NCBI RefSeq assembly: GCF_014652335.1
Contig: NZ_BMYP01000022.1
Location: 1 to 53,197 of the forward strand
Origin: Vogesella fluminis
Lineage (GTDB): Bacteria; Pseudomonadota; Gammaproteobacteria; Burkholderiales; Chromobacteriaceae
Length of the DNA stretch: 53,197 nucleotides
Direction of reading: 5' to 3'
The translations under genes and the position numbers were made by a program. Under the pieces are notes generated by a model. It had not been told where the DNA came from, searched no databases, and saw only the letters and a program-made list of their open reading frames with translations. Positions 41,597-50,942 of the stretch are shown here, in pieces. How positions within the stretch are numbered: position 1 is the first letter of the stretch; each line of letters starts with the position of its first letter.

Positions 41597-43108
41597 TCAA
41601 CGACTGCCAAAGCCGGCCAACCCTCGCCTGAATTGCACAGCCTGCAACAGATGCGTCCGTGCCGGATAAGCGTGCCCGCCAAGATCCGCCAGCGTGCGTG
41701 CAATGCGCAGTACCCGGAAATATGCCCGTGCCGACAAGTCCAGCTTGTCCAGCATCTGGTTCAATGATGCGCAGTCCGCTGCAGGCAAGGGACAGACCTC
41801 GGCCAGCTCCGCCGAGGTCAATTCGGCATTGATCTTGCCCTGTCGCTGCAGCTGCCGCTCGCGTGCCATGGTTACCCGCTCACGCACCACCCGACTGTCC
41901 TCACCACCGGGCAAAGCCTGCAGCTCGTCCAGCGACAGGCAGCCGACCTCCACCATCAGGTCAAAGCGGTCCAGCAGCGGGCCGGATATTTTAGCGCGAT
42001 ATCGGCTGACCTGCTCAGGCGTACAGCGGCAGGGCTTGCGCGGATGGCCAAGATAGCCGCACGGGCAGGGATTCATCGCGGCCAGCAACTGGAAACGCGC
42101 GGGGTAGGAAACCTGTCGCGCTGCTCTGGAGATATGGATCTCGCCGCTCTCCAGCGGTTCCCGCAGCACTTCAAGGACTTTTCGATCGTATTCGGGCAAC
42201 TCGTCCAGAAATAGTACACCGCGATGGGCAAGGCTGATCTCGCCGGGACGCGGATCGGAGCCGCCGCCGACCAAGGCCACCGCCGAGGCTGTGTGATGAG
42301 GCGAGCGGTAGGGACGAGTACGCCAGTGCGACAAGGTAAAACCCTGGCTGCCCAGCGACTGTACTGCAGCGCTTTCCAGTGCTTCATCCAGCGTCATTGG
42401 CGGCAGGATGCCGGGCAGGCGTGCGGCCAACATTGATTTGCCGGTACCCGGCGGCCCCTGCATCAGCAGACTGTGCCCGCCAGCGGCAGCCAGCTCCAGT
42501 GCCAGCTTGGCCGCCCCCTGCCCCCGAACCTCGGACAAATCGGGATAGTTTTGCTCGGCAGGCCGTACTTGTGCTGCTGACACCTCCGGCAGACGGCTAA
42601 TCCCGGCCAGATGTGCACACACCTCTGCCAGAGTGCCGGCAGAAAAAATGCTGACGCCATGCACCAGTGCGGCCTCGCTGGCACTGGCATGCGGCAGGAT
42701 GAATGCACGGCCGCTGCCACGTGCGGCATTGATCATTGCCAGTGCGCCACGTACCGGACGCAATTCGCCCCCCAGTCCCAGCTCACCCGCCATTTCATAG
42801 CCGGCCAGTTGCTCTGCCGGCAGCTGCCCGGCTGCTGCCAGCAAGGCGACCGCCAGCGGCAAATCGAAACGCCCGGATTCCTTGGGCAGATCGGCGGGCG
42901 CCAGGTTGACGGTAATGCGTCGTGCCGGAAAATCAAAGCCGGATTGCAGCAGCGCGGCACGCACCCGCTCGCGGCTTTCCTTGACCTCGGTATCCGGCAG
43001 GCCGACCAGTGTGAACGACGGCAGGCCGTTTGACAGGTGTACCTCGACACTGACTTGCGGAGCACACAAGCCGGACAGGGCACGGCTGAGGCAAACGGCC
43101 AGCGTCAT
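41597..43108 (-). CDS. comM: YifB/ComM family Mg-chelatase-like AAA+ ATPase
   Basis: This 503 aa protein shows the ComM architecture: an N-terminal Lon-protease-like fold (SNGLPSFTLVGLPDTEVKES), an AAA+ core with Walker A MQGPPGTGKSMLAARLPGIL (about 216-235), HRGVLFLDELPEYDRKVLEV (Walker B), a zinc-binding insertion (AMNPCPCGYLGHPRKPCRC) and the C-terminal YFRVLRIARTLADL. ComM is a hexameric helicase that drives branch migration during natural transformation. Its presence fits a naturally competent lineage. Confidence 0.93.
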   Translation of the reverse strand: MTLAVCLSRALSGLCAPQVSVEVHLSNGLPSFTLVGLPDTEVKESRERVRAALLQSGFDFPARRITVNLAPADLPKESGRFDLPLAVALLAAAGQLPAEQLAGYEMAGELGLGGELRPVRGALAMINAARGSGRAFILPHASASEAALVHGVSIFSAGTLAEVCAHLAGISRLPEVSAAQVRPAEQNYPDLSEVRGQGAAKLALELAAAGGHSLLMQGPPGTGKSMLAARLPGILPPMTLDEALESAAVQSLGSQGFTLSHWRTRPYRSPHHTASAVALVGGGSDPRPGEISLAHRGVLFLDELPEYDRKVLEVLREPLESGEIHISRAARQVSYPARFQLLAAMNPCPCGYLGHPRKPCRCTPEQVSRYRAKISGPLLDRFDLMVEVGCLSLDELQALPGGEDSRVVRERVTMARERQLQRQGKINAELTSAELAEVCPLPAADCASLNQMLDKLDLSARAYFRVLRIARTLADLGGHAYPARTHLLQAVQFRRGLAGFGSR

Positions 43109-43110
43109 GC

Positions 43111-43386
43111 TTACTGTGCGTCGGAGCCGTCAGCAGGAGCCTCTGCCGCCGGGCCGGTAGCGGCTTCCAGCGCCTGCAGGCGCGCTTCCAGCTGCGTCAG
43201 CTGCTCGCGGGTGCGCGCCAGCACTTCCTGCTGCACGTCGAATTCCTCACGCGTCACCAGATCCATGCGCGCAAAGGTGGCGCCCATCATCGCCTTGATG
43301 TTCTTCTCGATGTCCTTGGCCGGACTGGCGGCTATGGTTTCGCTGATCTTGTTGCTGATTTCATCGAACAGTTTCTGGCTAAGCAT
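43111..43386 (-). CDS. ubiK: UbiK family accessory protein (BMFP domain)
   Basis: This 91 aa protein matches the BMFP/UbiK family: KLFDEISNKISETIAASPAK at the N-terminus, then AMMGATFARMDLVTREEFDV and a coiled-coil QVLARTREQLTQLEARLQAL. UbiK assists the aerobic ubiquinone biosynthesis complex. It has AAGGAA upstream and lies 2 bases before comM, so the pair is probably cotranscribed. Confidence 0.9.
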   Translation of the reverse strand: MLSQKLFDEISNKISETIAASPAKDIEKNIKAMMGATFARMDLVTREEFDVQQEVLARTREQLTQLEARLQALEAATGPAAEAPADGSDAQ

Positions 43387-43490
43387 GGCAATTCCTTGAC
43401 TTTGTCATGATGGATTGAATTTGAGTTTAGCAAAAAGTGCCGCCCCCTGCAGCGGCCCGCACGCACCACACTGAAGCATGCCGCCTCCCG

Positions 43491-43522
43491 ACTGCGGTGC
43501 ATGGTGCAGAAAATGATGCACC
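43491..43522. promoter_or_regulatory. Candidate NtrC-type enhancer half-sites
   Basis: GGTGCA and TGCACC elements are repeated (GCGGTGCATGGTGCA, then GATGCACC) 50-80 bases upstream of the sigma-54 promoter. NtrC operators use TGCACC/GGTGCA half-sites. The arrangement is imperfect. Confidence 0.4.
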
Positions 43523-43554
43523 AAAAAGGCAATCCCATCGCAAATTACTGATAA

Positions 43555-43974
<420 letters not shown>

Positions 43975-43997
43975 GGCCCAATGCAAGGGGAAATACA

Positions 43998-45302
43998 ATG
44001 AAAAAACTGTCAATCGGCGCCCCGGCGCTACTATCGGCACTATTTACGGCCCCCAGCTTTGCCAACTTGCCGCAACTGGTTGCCACCAGCACCATCAGCG
44101 GCGGTGACACCGCCTGGATACTGACTTCCACCGCACTGGTGCTGTTCATGACCATTCCCGGCCTGGCCCTGTTCTACGCCGGCATGGTGCGCAAGAAAAA
44201 CGTGCTGTCCACGCTGATGCAGAGCTTTGCCATCTGCGCCATGATCACCGTGCTGTGGACGGTGATCGGCTATAGCCTGGCATTCATGCCGGGCAACCCG
44301 TATATCGGCGGTCTCGACCGCATCTTCCTCGACGGTATGCTGTACCTGAAAGATGAAGCCAAGCTGACGGTACATCCGCTGGCCGCCTCCATCCCGGAAG
44401 GCGTGTTCATGATGTTCCAGATGACGTTTGCCATCATCACCCCGGCACTGATCGCCGGTGCCTTCGCCGAACGCATGAAGTTTTCGTCGATGATGGTGTT
44501 CATGGCGCTGTGGTCGCTGCTCGTGTATGTCCCGGTTGCACACTGGGTATGGGCACCCGGTGGCTGGATGTTTGATCATGGCGTACTCGATTTTGCCGGT
44601 GGTACCGTGGTGCACATCAACGCCGGTATTGCCGGCCTGGTTGCGGCACTGGTACTGGGCAAGCGTATCGGTTACGGCCGCGAAGCGATGGCACCGCATA
44701 ATCTGGTGCTGACCCTGGTAGGGACCTCAATGCTGTGGGTCGGCTGGTTTGGCTTCAATGCCGGCTCGGCGGTCGCGGCCGATGGCCGTGCCGCAATGGC
44801 CATGGTGGCGACCCAGGTTGCCACAGGCATGGCAGCACTGGCATGGATGACCGCAGAATGGATCAGCAAAGGCAAGCCTTCGGTACTTGGCATTGCCTCC
44901 GGCGCTGTCGCCGGCCTGGTTGCCATCACCCCGGCAGCAGGCTTTGTCGATGCCAAGGGTGCATTGGCCATCGGTCTGATCTCCGGTCTGGTATGCTTCT
45001 GGAGTGCCACTTCGCTGAAACACATGCTGAAGTATGACGACTCGCTGGACGCCTTTGGTGTACATGGCGTTGGCGGCCTGCTCGGCGCCATCCTTACCGG
45101 CGTGTTTGCGGTGAAGGAGATCGGTGGCGTGGAAGGCAGCGTGATGACCCAGACCGTGGGTGCGCTGGCCACCGCCATCTACTGCGCCATCGTCACCTTC
45201 ATACTGCTGAAGATCATCGATGCGGTGATGGGGCTGCGTGTCAGTGAGGAAGAAGAACGCGAAGGCCTGGACGTGGCGCTGCACGGCGAACGCATCGAGT
45301 AA
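43998..45302 (+). CDS. amtB: Ammonium transporter
   Basis: This 434 aa inner-membrane channel begins with a cleavable signal peptide (ending near APSFANLPQ), as in AmtB proteins. It shows FYAGMVRKKNVLSTLMQSFA (about 59-78), GGTVVHINAGIAGLVAALVL (pore His, about 201-220) and DDSLDAFGVHGVGGLLGAIL (second pore His). Eleven membrane spans are expected. It is cotranscribed with glnK and followed by a palindromic motif plus terminator. Confidence 0.95.
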   Translation: MKKLSIGAPALLSALFTAPSFANLPQLVATSTISGGDTAWILTSTALVLFMTIPGLALFYAGMVRKKNVLSTLMQSFAICAMITVLWTVIGYSLAFMPGNPYIGGLDRIFLDGMLYLKDEAKLTVHPLAASIPEGVFMMFQMTFAIITPALIAGAFAERMKFSSMMVFMALWSLLVYVPVAHWVWAPGGWMFDHGVLDFAGGTVVHINAGIAGLVAALVLGKRIGYGREAMAPHNLVLTLVGTSMLWVGWFGFNAGSAVAADGRAAMAMVATQVATGMAALAWMTAEWISKGKPSVLGIASGAVAGLVAITPAAGFVDAKGALAIGLISGLVCFWSATSLKHMLKYDDSLDAFGVHGVGGLLGAILTGVFAVKEIGGVEGSVMTQTVGALATAIYCAIVTFILLKIIDAVMGLRVSEEEEREGLDVALHGERIE

Positions 45303-45316
45303 ATGCGCCAACTGCC

Positions 45317-45336
45317 TGCGGCCAACGTTGGCCGCA
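45317..45336. repeat. Palindrome of the GCGGCCAAC motif
   Basis: TGCGGCCAACGTTGGCCGCA is a perfect 20-base palindrome 14 bases after amtB. It is the same motif pair as at 17811-17842 with a shorter centre. Confidence 0.85.
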
Positions 45337-45342
45337 ATCATG

Positions 45343-45368
45343 ACCGCCCGCCTGCCGGGCGGTTTTTT
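45343..45368 (+). terminator. Terminator of glnK-amtB
   Basis: ACCGCCCG-CCTG-CCGGGCGGT with six T. Confidence 0.85.
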
Positions 45369-45470
45369 CTTGCCACCACGGCTATGGCACTCACGTGACG
45401 GGTGACGGCACACGCCGCGACCGTACCGCTGGCAACCGCCCCTACCCTGCGCCCAAGCGCCCGGACCATC

Positions 45471-45484
45471 TGCGGCCAACCTTG
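45471..45484 (+). repeat. Single exact copy of the motif in the amtB-sspB gap
   Basis: TGCGGCCAACCTTG lies between the two terminators of the gap 45303-45552. Apart from these elements I see nothing else in the gap. Confidence 0.75.
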
Positions 45485-45497
45485 CCGCTGGTGCCAC

Positions 45498-45527
45498 AAA
45501 AAAACCGCCCAACTTCGGGCGGTTTTC
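45498..45527 (-). terminator. Terminator of sspA-sspB
   Basis: AAAACCGCCC...GGGCGGTTTT with an A run that reads as T on the minus strand. Confidence 0.8.
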
Positions 45528-45552
45528 TGATTGTCAGCGACAGCCGCGTGAC

Positions 45553-45972
45553 TTACTTGACGATACGCAGGTGCGCACGCGACGGCTTGTCCTTGCCGCT
45601 GGCCGGTGTGTCGGTCGCGCCCGACTCCGGCTCGGCAGCCGGCTGCGGCCGCTCGCCGGTGACCGGCTCCAGCTCGAAGCCCATGCCCTCGCCGGTTTCG
45701 CGCGAGAAGATGGACAGCACATTGCCGATCGGTACCCAGATATCGCGGCTGACCCCGCCAAAGCGCGCCGAGAACGACAGCCATTCATTGTCGATCTGCA
45801 GGTTCTTGGTGGCGTTGTAGCCGATGTTGAGCACGATTTCGTTATCCTTCACGAACTCCAGCGGCACCGTGACGTTGCCATCTACATGCACCACCAGGTA
45901 TGGGGTCTGCTCGTTGTCGGTGCACCACTGATGTAGTGCGCGGATCAGGTAGGGCTTGGTACTGGTCGACAC
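45553..45972 (-). CDS. sspB: ClpXP specificity-enhancing factor SspB
   Basis: This 139 aa adaptor delivers ssrA-tagged proteins to ClpXP. Seen are STKPYLIRALHQWCTDNEQT (about 4-23), PYLVVHVDGNVTVPLEFVKD and NIGYNATKNLQIDNEWLSFS, which form the peptide-binding fold. A flexible tail ends in RAHLRIVK, the ClpX-docking motif. It follows sspA by 11 bases. Confidence 0.93.
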   Translation of the reverse strand: MSTSTKPYLIRALHQWCTDNEQTPYLVVHVDGNVTVPLEFVKDNEIVLNIGYNATKNLQIDNEWLSFSARFGGVSRDIWVPIGNVLSIFSRETGEGMGFELEPVTGERPQPAAEPESGATDTPASGKDKPSRAHLRIVK

Positions 45973-45983
45973 GACAGCACCCC

Positions 45984-46586
45984 TTATTTGCGCATGGCTT
46001 TTTCAGCCGGGGTCAGCGAATCGATGAACGACTGGCGCTGGAACAGGCGCTCTGCGTACTTCAGGATCGGCGCCGCGCTCTTGCCCAGGTCAATTCCGTA
46101 GTGCTCCAGACGCCACATCAGCGGCGCGATCGCCACGTCGATCATCGAGAACTCCTCGCCGAGCATGAACTTCTGCTTGGCGAAAATCGGGGCGATAGTC
46201 ACCAGGCCATCGCGAATGCCGTCGCGGGCCTTGGTGGCTTCCTTGCCGCCGGCACCGTTTTCCAGCGCCTTGACGTGCACGAACAACTCCTGCTCGAAGC
46301 GGAACAGAAACAGGCGCGCGCGGGCACGCATCACCGGATCGGCCGGCATCAGCTGCGGGTGCGGGAAGCGCTCGTCGATGTACTCGTTGATGATGTTGGA
46401 CTCATGCAGGATCAGGTCGCGTTCGACCAGCACCGGTACCTCGTTGTACGGGTTCATCACAGCCAGGTCTTCCGGCTTGTTGTGAATATCCACGTCGATG
46501 ATCTCGAAGTCCATGCCTTTCTCGAACAACACGATACGGCAGCGCTGGCTGAAAGGGCAGGTAGTGCCGGAATAGAGGGTCATCAT
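45984..46586 (-). CDS. sspA: Stringent starvation protein A
   Basis: This 200 aa glutathione-transferase-fold protein binds RNA polymerase. It starts MMTLYSGTTCPFSQRCRIVL, then shows PYNEVPVLVERDLILHESNI and EYIDERFPHPQLMPADPVMR, matching SspA. The C-terminal helical domain follows. It lacks GST activity in characterised members. It is cotranscribed with sspB, and the petABC terminator lies before it. Confidence 0.94.
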   Translation of the reverse strand: MMTLYSGTTCPFSQRCRIVLFEKGMDFEIIDVDIHNKPEDLAVMNPYNEVPVLVERDLILHESNIINEYIDERFPHPQLMPADPVMRARARLFLFRFEQELFVHVKALENGAGGKEATKARDGIRDGLVTIAPIFAKQKFMLGEEFSMIDVAIAPLMWRLEHYGIDLGKSAAPILKYAERLFQRQSFIDSLTPAEKAMRK

Positions 46587-46694
46587 GACGAATTGGATTC
46601 CTTAGTGCGGACGAGTTGATGAAATAACAGGCAATTTTAGCACTTTCGACTTGACAATTACCAGCAAAGTTTCACAAGACCATGATTGCAAAAT

Positions 46695-46722
46695 AAAAAA
46701 GCGATGCCGCAGCATCGCTTTC
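46695..46722 (-). terminator. Terminator of the cytochrome bc1 operon
   Basis: AAAGCGATGC-TGC-GGCATCGCTTT with six T on the minus strand, just after petC. Confidence 0.85.
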
Positions 46723-46740
46723 TTTACAGCCCGGACCTGC

Positions 46741-47502
46741 TCAATGCACGTCTTTCCAGTATTCCTTCTTCAGGAAATAGGACACCGGCAACAGCAGCAA
46801 GGACAGGAACAGCAGTACCATGTAGCCGATTTGCTGGCGCTTGACCTGCATCGGTTCGGCCATGTACACCATGAAGTTGGTCAGATCGGCCATGCGCTTG
46901 TCAAACTCGGCGGTATTGGCCTTGCCGTTTTCCAGCTTGGTCAGCGTGCCGGCCTTGATCAGCTTCAGCTTGTGCTCTTCGTGGCCTTCGGCATTTTTCA
47001 CGGTTTCCAGCACCTGCTCACCCTGCCAGTCCCACATGATGTGCGGCATCCCCACCTTGTCGAATACCAGGTTGTTCCAGCCGGTCGGACGGGTATCATC
47101 GCGGTAGAAACCACGCAGATAACCGTACAGGTAATCGGCACCACGCGAACGCGCGATTACCGACAGGTCCGGCGGTACCGCACCGAACCATACCTTGGCA
47201 TCCTTCTTGTCCATGGCCACGTTCATCTGCTCGCCGATCTTGTCCGTCGCCAGCATCAGGTTGCCCTTGATCTGGTCTTCGGTCAGGCCGATTTCGGTCA
47301 GACGGTTGTAGCGCATGGCGCTGGCCGAGTGGCAGGACAGGCAGTTGTTGACGAAAATCTGTGCGCCGCGCTGCAGGCTTTCGGTGTCCTGGACGTTGAT
47401 CGGCGCCTTTTCCAGCACCGGACCTTCTGCGGATGCAATAGCACCGGCAGCAGGAACAATGAGGGCAACGGCGGCAATCAGTTGACGAATAGTCTTGTTC
47501 AT
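46741..47502 (-). CDS. petC: Cytochrome c1 of the bc1 complex
   Basis: This 253 aa membrane-anchored c-type cytochrome has a signal peptide (MNKTIRQLIAAVALIVPAAG), the haem site NNCLSCHSASAMRYNR (CLSCH at about 51-55) and a C-terminal membrane anchor (QIGYMVLLFLSLLLLPVSYF). The distal Met ligand is probably in PHIMWDWQ or a nearby Met. It passes electrons from the Rieske protein to soluble cytochrome c. The start at 47502 follows AGGGGGC; 13 bases separate it from cytochrome b. Confidence 0.94.
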   Translation of the reverse strand: MNKTIRQLIAAVALIVPAAGAIASAEGPVLEKAPINVQDTESLQRGAQIFVNNCLSCHSASAMRYNRLTEIGLTEDQIKGNLMLATDKIGEQMNVAMDKKDAKVWFGAVPPDLSVIARSRGADYLYGYLRGFYRDDTRPTGWNNLVFDKVGMPHIMWDWQGEQVLETVKNAEGHEEHKLKLIKAGTLTKLENGKANTAEFDKRMADLTNFMVYMAEPMQVKRQQIGYMVLLFLSLLLLPVSYFLKKEYWKDVH

Positions 47503-47515
47503 AGTGCCCCCTCTA

Positions 47516-48853
47516 TCAGATGAGTTTCGCAAACAGTGCTGCAACCGCCAGTGTCACGGCCACCAATACGGCAAAGCGCACCTGCCGGGCAGGCGTGCTC
47601 ATGGTGACGCGGGTCGGAACCGGGGTCGAACCTGCATCATTCCTGGTGTAGAACGGCATGGCCAGGAAGAATGCGAAATAGACGAAGGACAGCAGCTGAG
47701 CCACCACGGTGCGCAGGTTGGTAGTCGGCATCGCACCCAGGATGCCAAGCCCGATGAAGCTGATGATGAACAGCACCAGCATGGTCTTGAACTTGGTGCC
47801 ACGATAGCGGATCGACTTCACCGGCGACTTGTCCAGCCACGGCAGGAAGGCAATCAACACCACCGCCGCACCCATCGCCAGCACGCCCCATACCTGGGTA
47901 CCGGCAAACGACGGCACCGCACGCAGAATCGCGTAGAACGGGGTAAAGTACCATACCGGCGCGATGTGTGCCGGGGTCTTCAGCGGGTCAGCCTGGTCGA
48001 AGTTGGGATGCTCCAGGAAGTAGCCACCCATCTCCGGTACAAAGAACACGATGGCGGAGAACACGATCAGGAATACCGCCACTCCCAGGATGTCTTTCAC
48101 GGTGTAGTAAGGATGGAACGGAATGCCGTCCAGTGGTATGCCCTTGTCGTCCTTCAGTTTCTTGATCTCGACACCGTCCGGGTTGTTGGAACCGACTTCA
48201 TGCAGTGCAATCAGGTGAGCCACAACCAATGCCAGCAGGATCAACGGTACCGCAATCACGTGCAGGGCGAAGAAGCGGTTCAGCGTTGCGTCGCCGACCA
48301 CGAAATCACCGCGGATGAATACCGACAAGTCCGGACCGATCACCGGGATCGAGGCAAACAGGTTGACGATCACCTGCGCACCCCAGAACGACATCTGCCC
48401 CCACGGCAGCAGGTAGCCCATGAACGCCTCGGCCATCAGGCACAGGAAGATCAGGGTGCCGAACACCCATACCAGTTCACGCGGCTGCTTGTAGGAACCG
48501 TAGATCAGGCCGCGGAACATGTGCAGGTACACCACCACGAAGAACATGGAGGCGCCGGTGGAGTGCATGTAGCGGATAACCCAGCCACCGGCCACGTCAC
48601 GCATGATGTACTCGACCGATGCAAACGCCACCGGGATACCGGCACCGTTCAGCGTGCCATCCGGTTTGTAGTTCATGGTCAGGAAAATGCCGGTCACGAT
48701 CTGGATCACCAGCACCAGCATCGCCAGGCTGCCGAAGAAGTACCAGAAGTTGAAGTTTTTCGGTGCGTAGTATTCGGTGATATGGTCTTTCAGCATCGAC
48801 GACAGCGGAAAGCGGTCATCGATCCAGTTCAGCAGTTGTTGTCCTTTGCTCAT
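47516..48853 (-). CDS. petB: Cytochrome b of the bc1 complex
   Basis: This 445 aa quinol-oxidising subunit has eight or more membrane helices. Typical segments are NFNFWYFFGSLAMLVLVIQI (about 33-52), RYMHSTGASMFFVVVYLHMF (haem b histidines), MGYLLPWGQMSFWGAQVIVN, and the Qo-site HPEW-type element, here HPNFDQADPLKTPAHIAPVW. The start follows GAGGGG. It is the middle gene of the Rieske-cytochrome b-cytochrome c1 operon. Confidence 0.95.
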   Translation of the reverse strand: MSKGQQLLNWIDDRFPLSSMLKDHITEYYAPKNFNFWYFFGSLAMLVLVIQIVTGIFLTMNYKPDGTLNGAGIPVAFASVEYIMRDVAGGWVIRYMHSTGASMFFVVVYLHMFRGLIYGSYKQPRELVWVFGTLIFLCLMAEAFMGYLLPWGQMSFWGAQVIVNLFASIPVIGPDLSVFIRGDFVVGDATLNRFFALHVIAVPLILLALVVAHLIALHEVGSNNPDGVEIKKLKDDKGIPLDGIPFHPYYTVKDILGVAVFLIVFSAIVFFVPEMGGYFLEHPNFDQADPLKTPAHIAPVWYFTPFYAILRAVPSFAGTQVWGVLAMGAAVVLIAFLPWLDKSPVKSIRYRGTKFKTMLVLFIISFIGLGILGAMPTTNLRTVVAQLLSFVYFAFFLAMPFYTRNDAGSTPVPTRVTMSTPARQVRFAVLVAVTLAVAALFAKLI

Positions 48854-48867
48854 GTTTTTCCCCTCGC

Positions 48868-49452
48868 TTATTTGTCGTCGCCAATCAGCAGACGGGTATC
48901 GGACATATACTTGTGCGGCGGAATTTCCATATTTTTCGGCGCCGGCACACCGCTATAGACACGGGCAGCCAAGTCGAACTTGGAGCCATGGCAAGGACAG
49001 TAGAAACCACCTAGCCATTTCGGCCCCAGATCGGCAGGAGCGATATCCGGACGATGGGTTGGCGAACAGCCCAAGTGCGTGCAAATCCCGACCGCAACCA
49101 GAATCTCCGGCTTGATGGAGCGGGTTGCATTCTTGCAGTATTCCGGCTGTTCCGGCGATTCCGATTTCGGATCCAGCAATTCACCTTCGATGGTCGCCAG
49201 GTTCTTCAACTGCTCCGGGGTGCGGGACAGCACCCAGACCGGCTTGCCGCGCCATTCGACGTTAATCTTCTGGCCCGGCTCCAGTTTGCTGATATCGACC
49301 TCGACCGGCGCACCAGCAGCCTTGGCACGCTCAGAAGGTGCAAAGCTCATCAAAAACGGCACCGCCACACCGGCTGCCGCCACACCACCAACCGCGCTGG
49401 TGGCTAGCGTCAGAAAGCGACGACGCCCCGTATCAACGTGTTGTTCACTCAT
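48868..49452 (-). CDS. petA: Rieske iron-sulphur subunit of the bc1 complex
   Basis: This 194 aa protein is exported by Tat: GRRRFLTLATSAVGGVAAAG at about 9-28 gives the twin-arginine motif and anchor. The [2Fe-2S] ligands are in ICTHLGCSP and FYCPCHGSKFD near the C-terminus. It takes electrons from quinol and passes them to cytochrome c1. It is the first gene of the operon. The 122-base gap upstream to the NIF3 gene shows nothing definite. Confidence 0.95.
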   Translation of the reverse strand: MSEQHVDTGRRRFLTLATSAVGGVAAAGVAVPFLMSFAPSERAKAAGAPVEVDISKLEPGQKINVEWRGKPVWVLSRTPEQLKNLATIEGELLDPKSESPEQPEYCKNATRSIKPEILVAVGICTHLGCSPTHRPDIAPADLGPKWLGGFYCPCHGSKFDLAARVYSGVPAPKNMEIPPHKYMSDTRLLIGDDK

Positions 49453-49575
49453 TGCAGTCATCCTCAAACATGGAAACCGAGCCCTAAAACTTAAAACCGT
49501 GTAATTCTACCTGATTACCGAATGGAACCTGAAGGGCGCTCCGCAAATCACTTGATCCGCATCATGGACGCCGCA

Positions 49576-50319
49576 TCAGACCGGGTTGTACAGGTCAATA
49601 AATTGCACATCCAGTGCATATTCTGTAGCCAGCCACTCACCCAGTACTTTTACACCATAACGCTCGGTCACATGATGACCTGCCGCAAGAAATACGACAC
49701 CGGTCTCTTCTGCGCAGTGGAAATTATGCTCTGAGACTTCCCCGGAAATGAACACATCTGCCCCTAGCGCAATCGCCTGCTCGAAATAACCCTGCGCGCC
49801 ACCGGTACACCACGCAATACGCCGGGCATGACGTTGCGCGTTACCCAGCAGCAGTGGCGTGCGCCCCAGGCGGCAGGCCAGCCGTGCGGCAAAATCGGCC
49901 GCCGAGCCCTGCCCCCAGTCACCCAGCCACAACAAGGGTTCCGTCGCAACTGGTTGCGGATTGGCAATATCAAGCTGCCGTGCCAATTGCATGTTATTAC
50001 CCAGTTCGGGGTGAGCATCCAGCGGCAGGTGGTAGGCCAGCAGGCTGATGCCGTGTTGCAGCAGGCTGGCAATACGCTGGCGCTTGATGCCGATGATCGG
50101 CGCCGCCTCGTTTTTCCAGAAATAGCCGTGATGCACCACGATGGCATCAGCCTGCACCGCGATGGCGGCGTCGATCAGCGCCTGCGAGGCGGTAACGCCG
50201 GTCACGATCTTCCTGACCTCGCTGCGCCCCTCCACCTGCAAGCCGTTGGGGGCGTAATCCTTGAAGCGGGCCGGCTCCAGTTTGGCGTCGAGCACCGCCA
50301 GCAATTCCGTCAATTGCAT
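49576..50319 (-). CDS. NIF3-like dinuclear metal-centre protein
   Basis: This 247 aa protein matches the NIF3/YbgI family: KDYAPNGLQVEGRSEVRKIV (about 22-41), ADAIVVHHGYFWKNEAAPII (metal His pair), LAYHLPLDAHPELGNN and the C-terminal FLAAGHHVTERYGVKVLGEW. YbgI-type proteins bind two metals; proposed as GTP cyclohydrolase-like, but not settled. The start at 50319 has AAGGAG 6 bases upstream; an ATG two codons earlier would abut the Shine-Dalgarno. Confidence 0.92.
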   Translation of the reverse strand: MQLTELLAVLDAKLEPARFKDYAPNGLQVEGRSEVRKIVTGVTASQALIDAAIAVQADAIVVHHGYFWKNEAAPIIGIKRQRIASLLQHGISLLAYHLPLDAHPELGNNMQLARQLDIANPQPVATEPLLWLGDWGQGSAADFAARLACRLGRTPLLLGNAQRHARRIAWCTGGAQGYFEQAIALGADVFISGEVSEHNFHCAEETGVVFLAAGHHVTERYGVKVLGEWLATEYALDVQFIDLYNPV

Positions 50320-50370
50320 GATCATCTCCTTGAATTGCCGCCATTGTGCCAGAGCAGCGCCGGAACACAA

Positions 50371-50401
50371 TGCGGCCAACCTTGGCGCAAGGTTGGCCGC
50401 A
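50371..50401. repeat. Inverted pair of the GCGGCCAACCTTG motif
   Basis: TGCGGCCAACCTTG and CAAGGTTGGCCGCA flank a 3-base centre, 51 bases upstream of the NIF3 start. It is the last copy before the conjugative element begins. Confidence 0.88.
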
Positions 50402-50696
50402 ATAAAAAACTGCTCGTGTCAAGCCATTTATGCAAATCGCACGAGGTCTAAAACTCTATGTGGGACGCAAGGTTAGCTCTGTTTGGGGCCGCTTGAAGCG
50501 ACTCGGGCGACGTGGGCTAGGTGCCACATAAGAGCGACAGGAAAGAAAGCCGGGTCGCGTTGCATCGTGCACGTTTCCCAACAGCAGACCGACTTGCGTT
50601 TCCATAATAGCCCAACTGACCGACTCCCAGAACGATGAAAGCGCAGCCCGTAGGCTGCGCTTTCATCGTGAGCGGCTGTTGGGTGCGTTCGCTTCG
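50402..50696. other. Probable end of the integrated conjugative element
   Basis: The 295 bases between the last core-type motif and the DUF2274 gene hold no supportable gene. Composition and content change here from core genes to conjugation genes. I looked for the TTTTTCAT-type att core recalled for Tn4371-like elements and found no exact copy. The precise junction is not visible. Confidence 0.4.
50632..50669. terminator. Perfect 17-base inverted repeat
   Basis: Arms ACGATGAAAGCGCAGCC and its exact complement surround CGTA, 27 bases past the DUF2274 stop. It could terminate the trb operon or be part of the element end; it has no T run of note. Confidence 0.6.
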
Positions 50697-50942
50697 TCAG
50701 CCTGATTTGGGCGGTGCGGCCTTGCCCCTACCTCCCTTCCTGAATCCCCTATCCGCTGCCATGAACGCCTCTAGCATGTGCGGGATCAGCGTCGTTGCAT
50801 CGACCGCCTCGCCATACGCCTGCGAGTGCAGCGCGGCGTAGCGGTCGAGGTCGGCTTTCAGGCTGACCGGGCACGCAAAGGTCAGCTTGACGCTTTCGGT
50901 CTTGGGCAGAGGCCCAAGCCGCAGCTTCTTGGTGGTGTTCAT
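50697..50942 (-). CDS. DUF2274 protein of trb operon
   Basis: This 81 aa protein starts MNTTKKLRLGPLPKTESVKL and continues TFACPVSLKADLDRYAALHS, matching the small DUF2274 proteins that follow trbI in Tn4371-like conjugative elements. It looks like a ribbon-helix-helix-type fold with a basic tail (FRKGGRGKAAPPKSG). Function is unknown. It has a 4-base ATGA overlap with trbI. Confidence 0.85.
   Translation of the reverse strand: MNTTKKLRLGPLPKTESVKLTFACPVSLKADLDRYAALHSQAYGEAVDATTLIPHMLEAFMAADRGFRKGGRGKAAPPKSG

Noticed and set aside
50402-50696. Tn4371-type att core (TTTTTCAT-like)
   Set aside because: Only a partial TTTCAT is present, inside a hairpin arm, which is too short and common to call.
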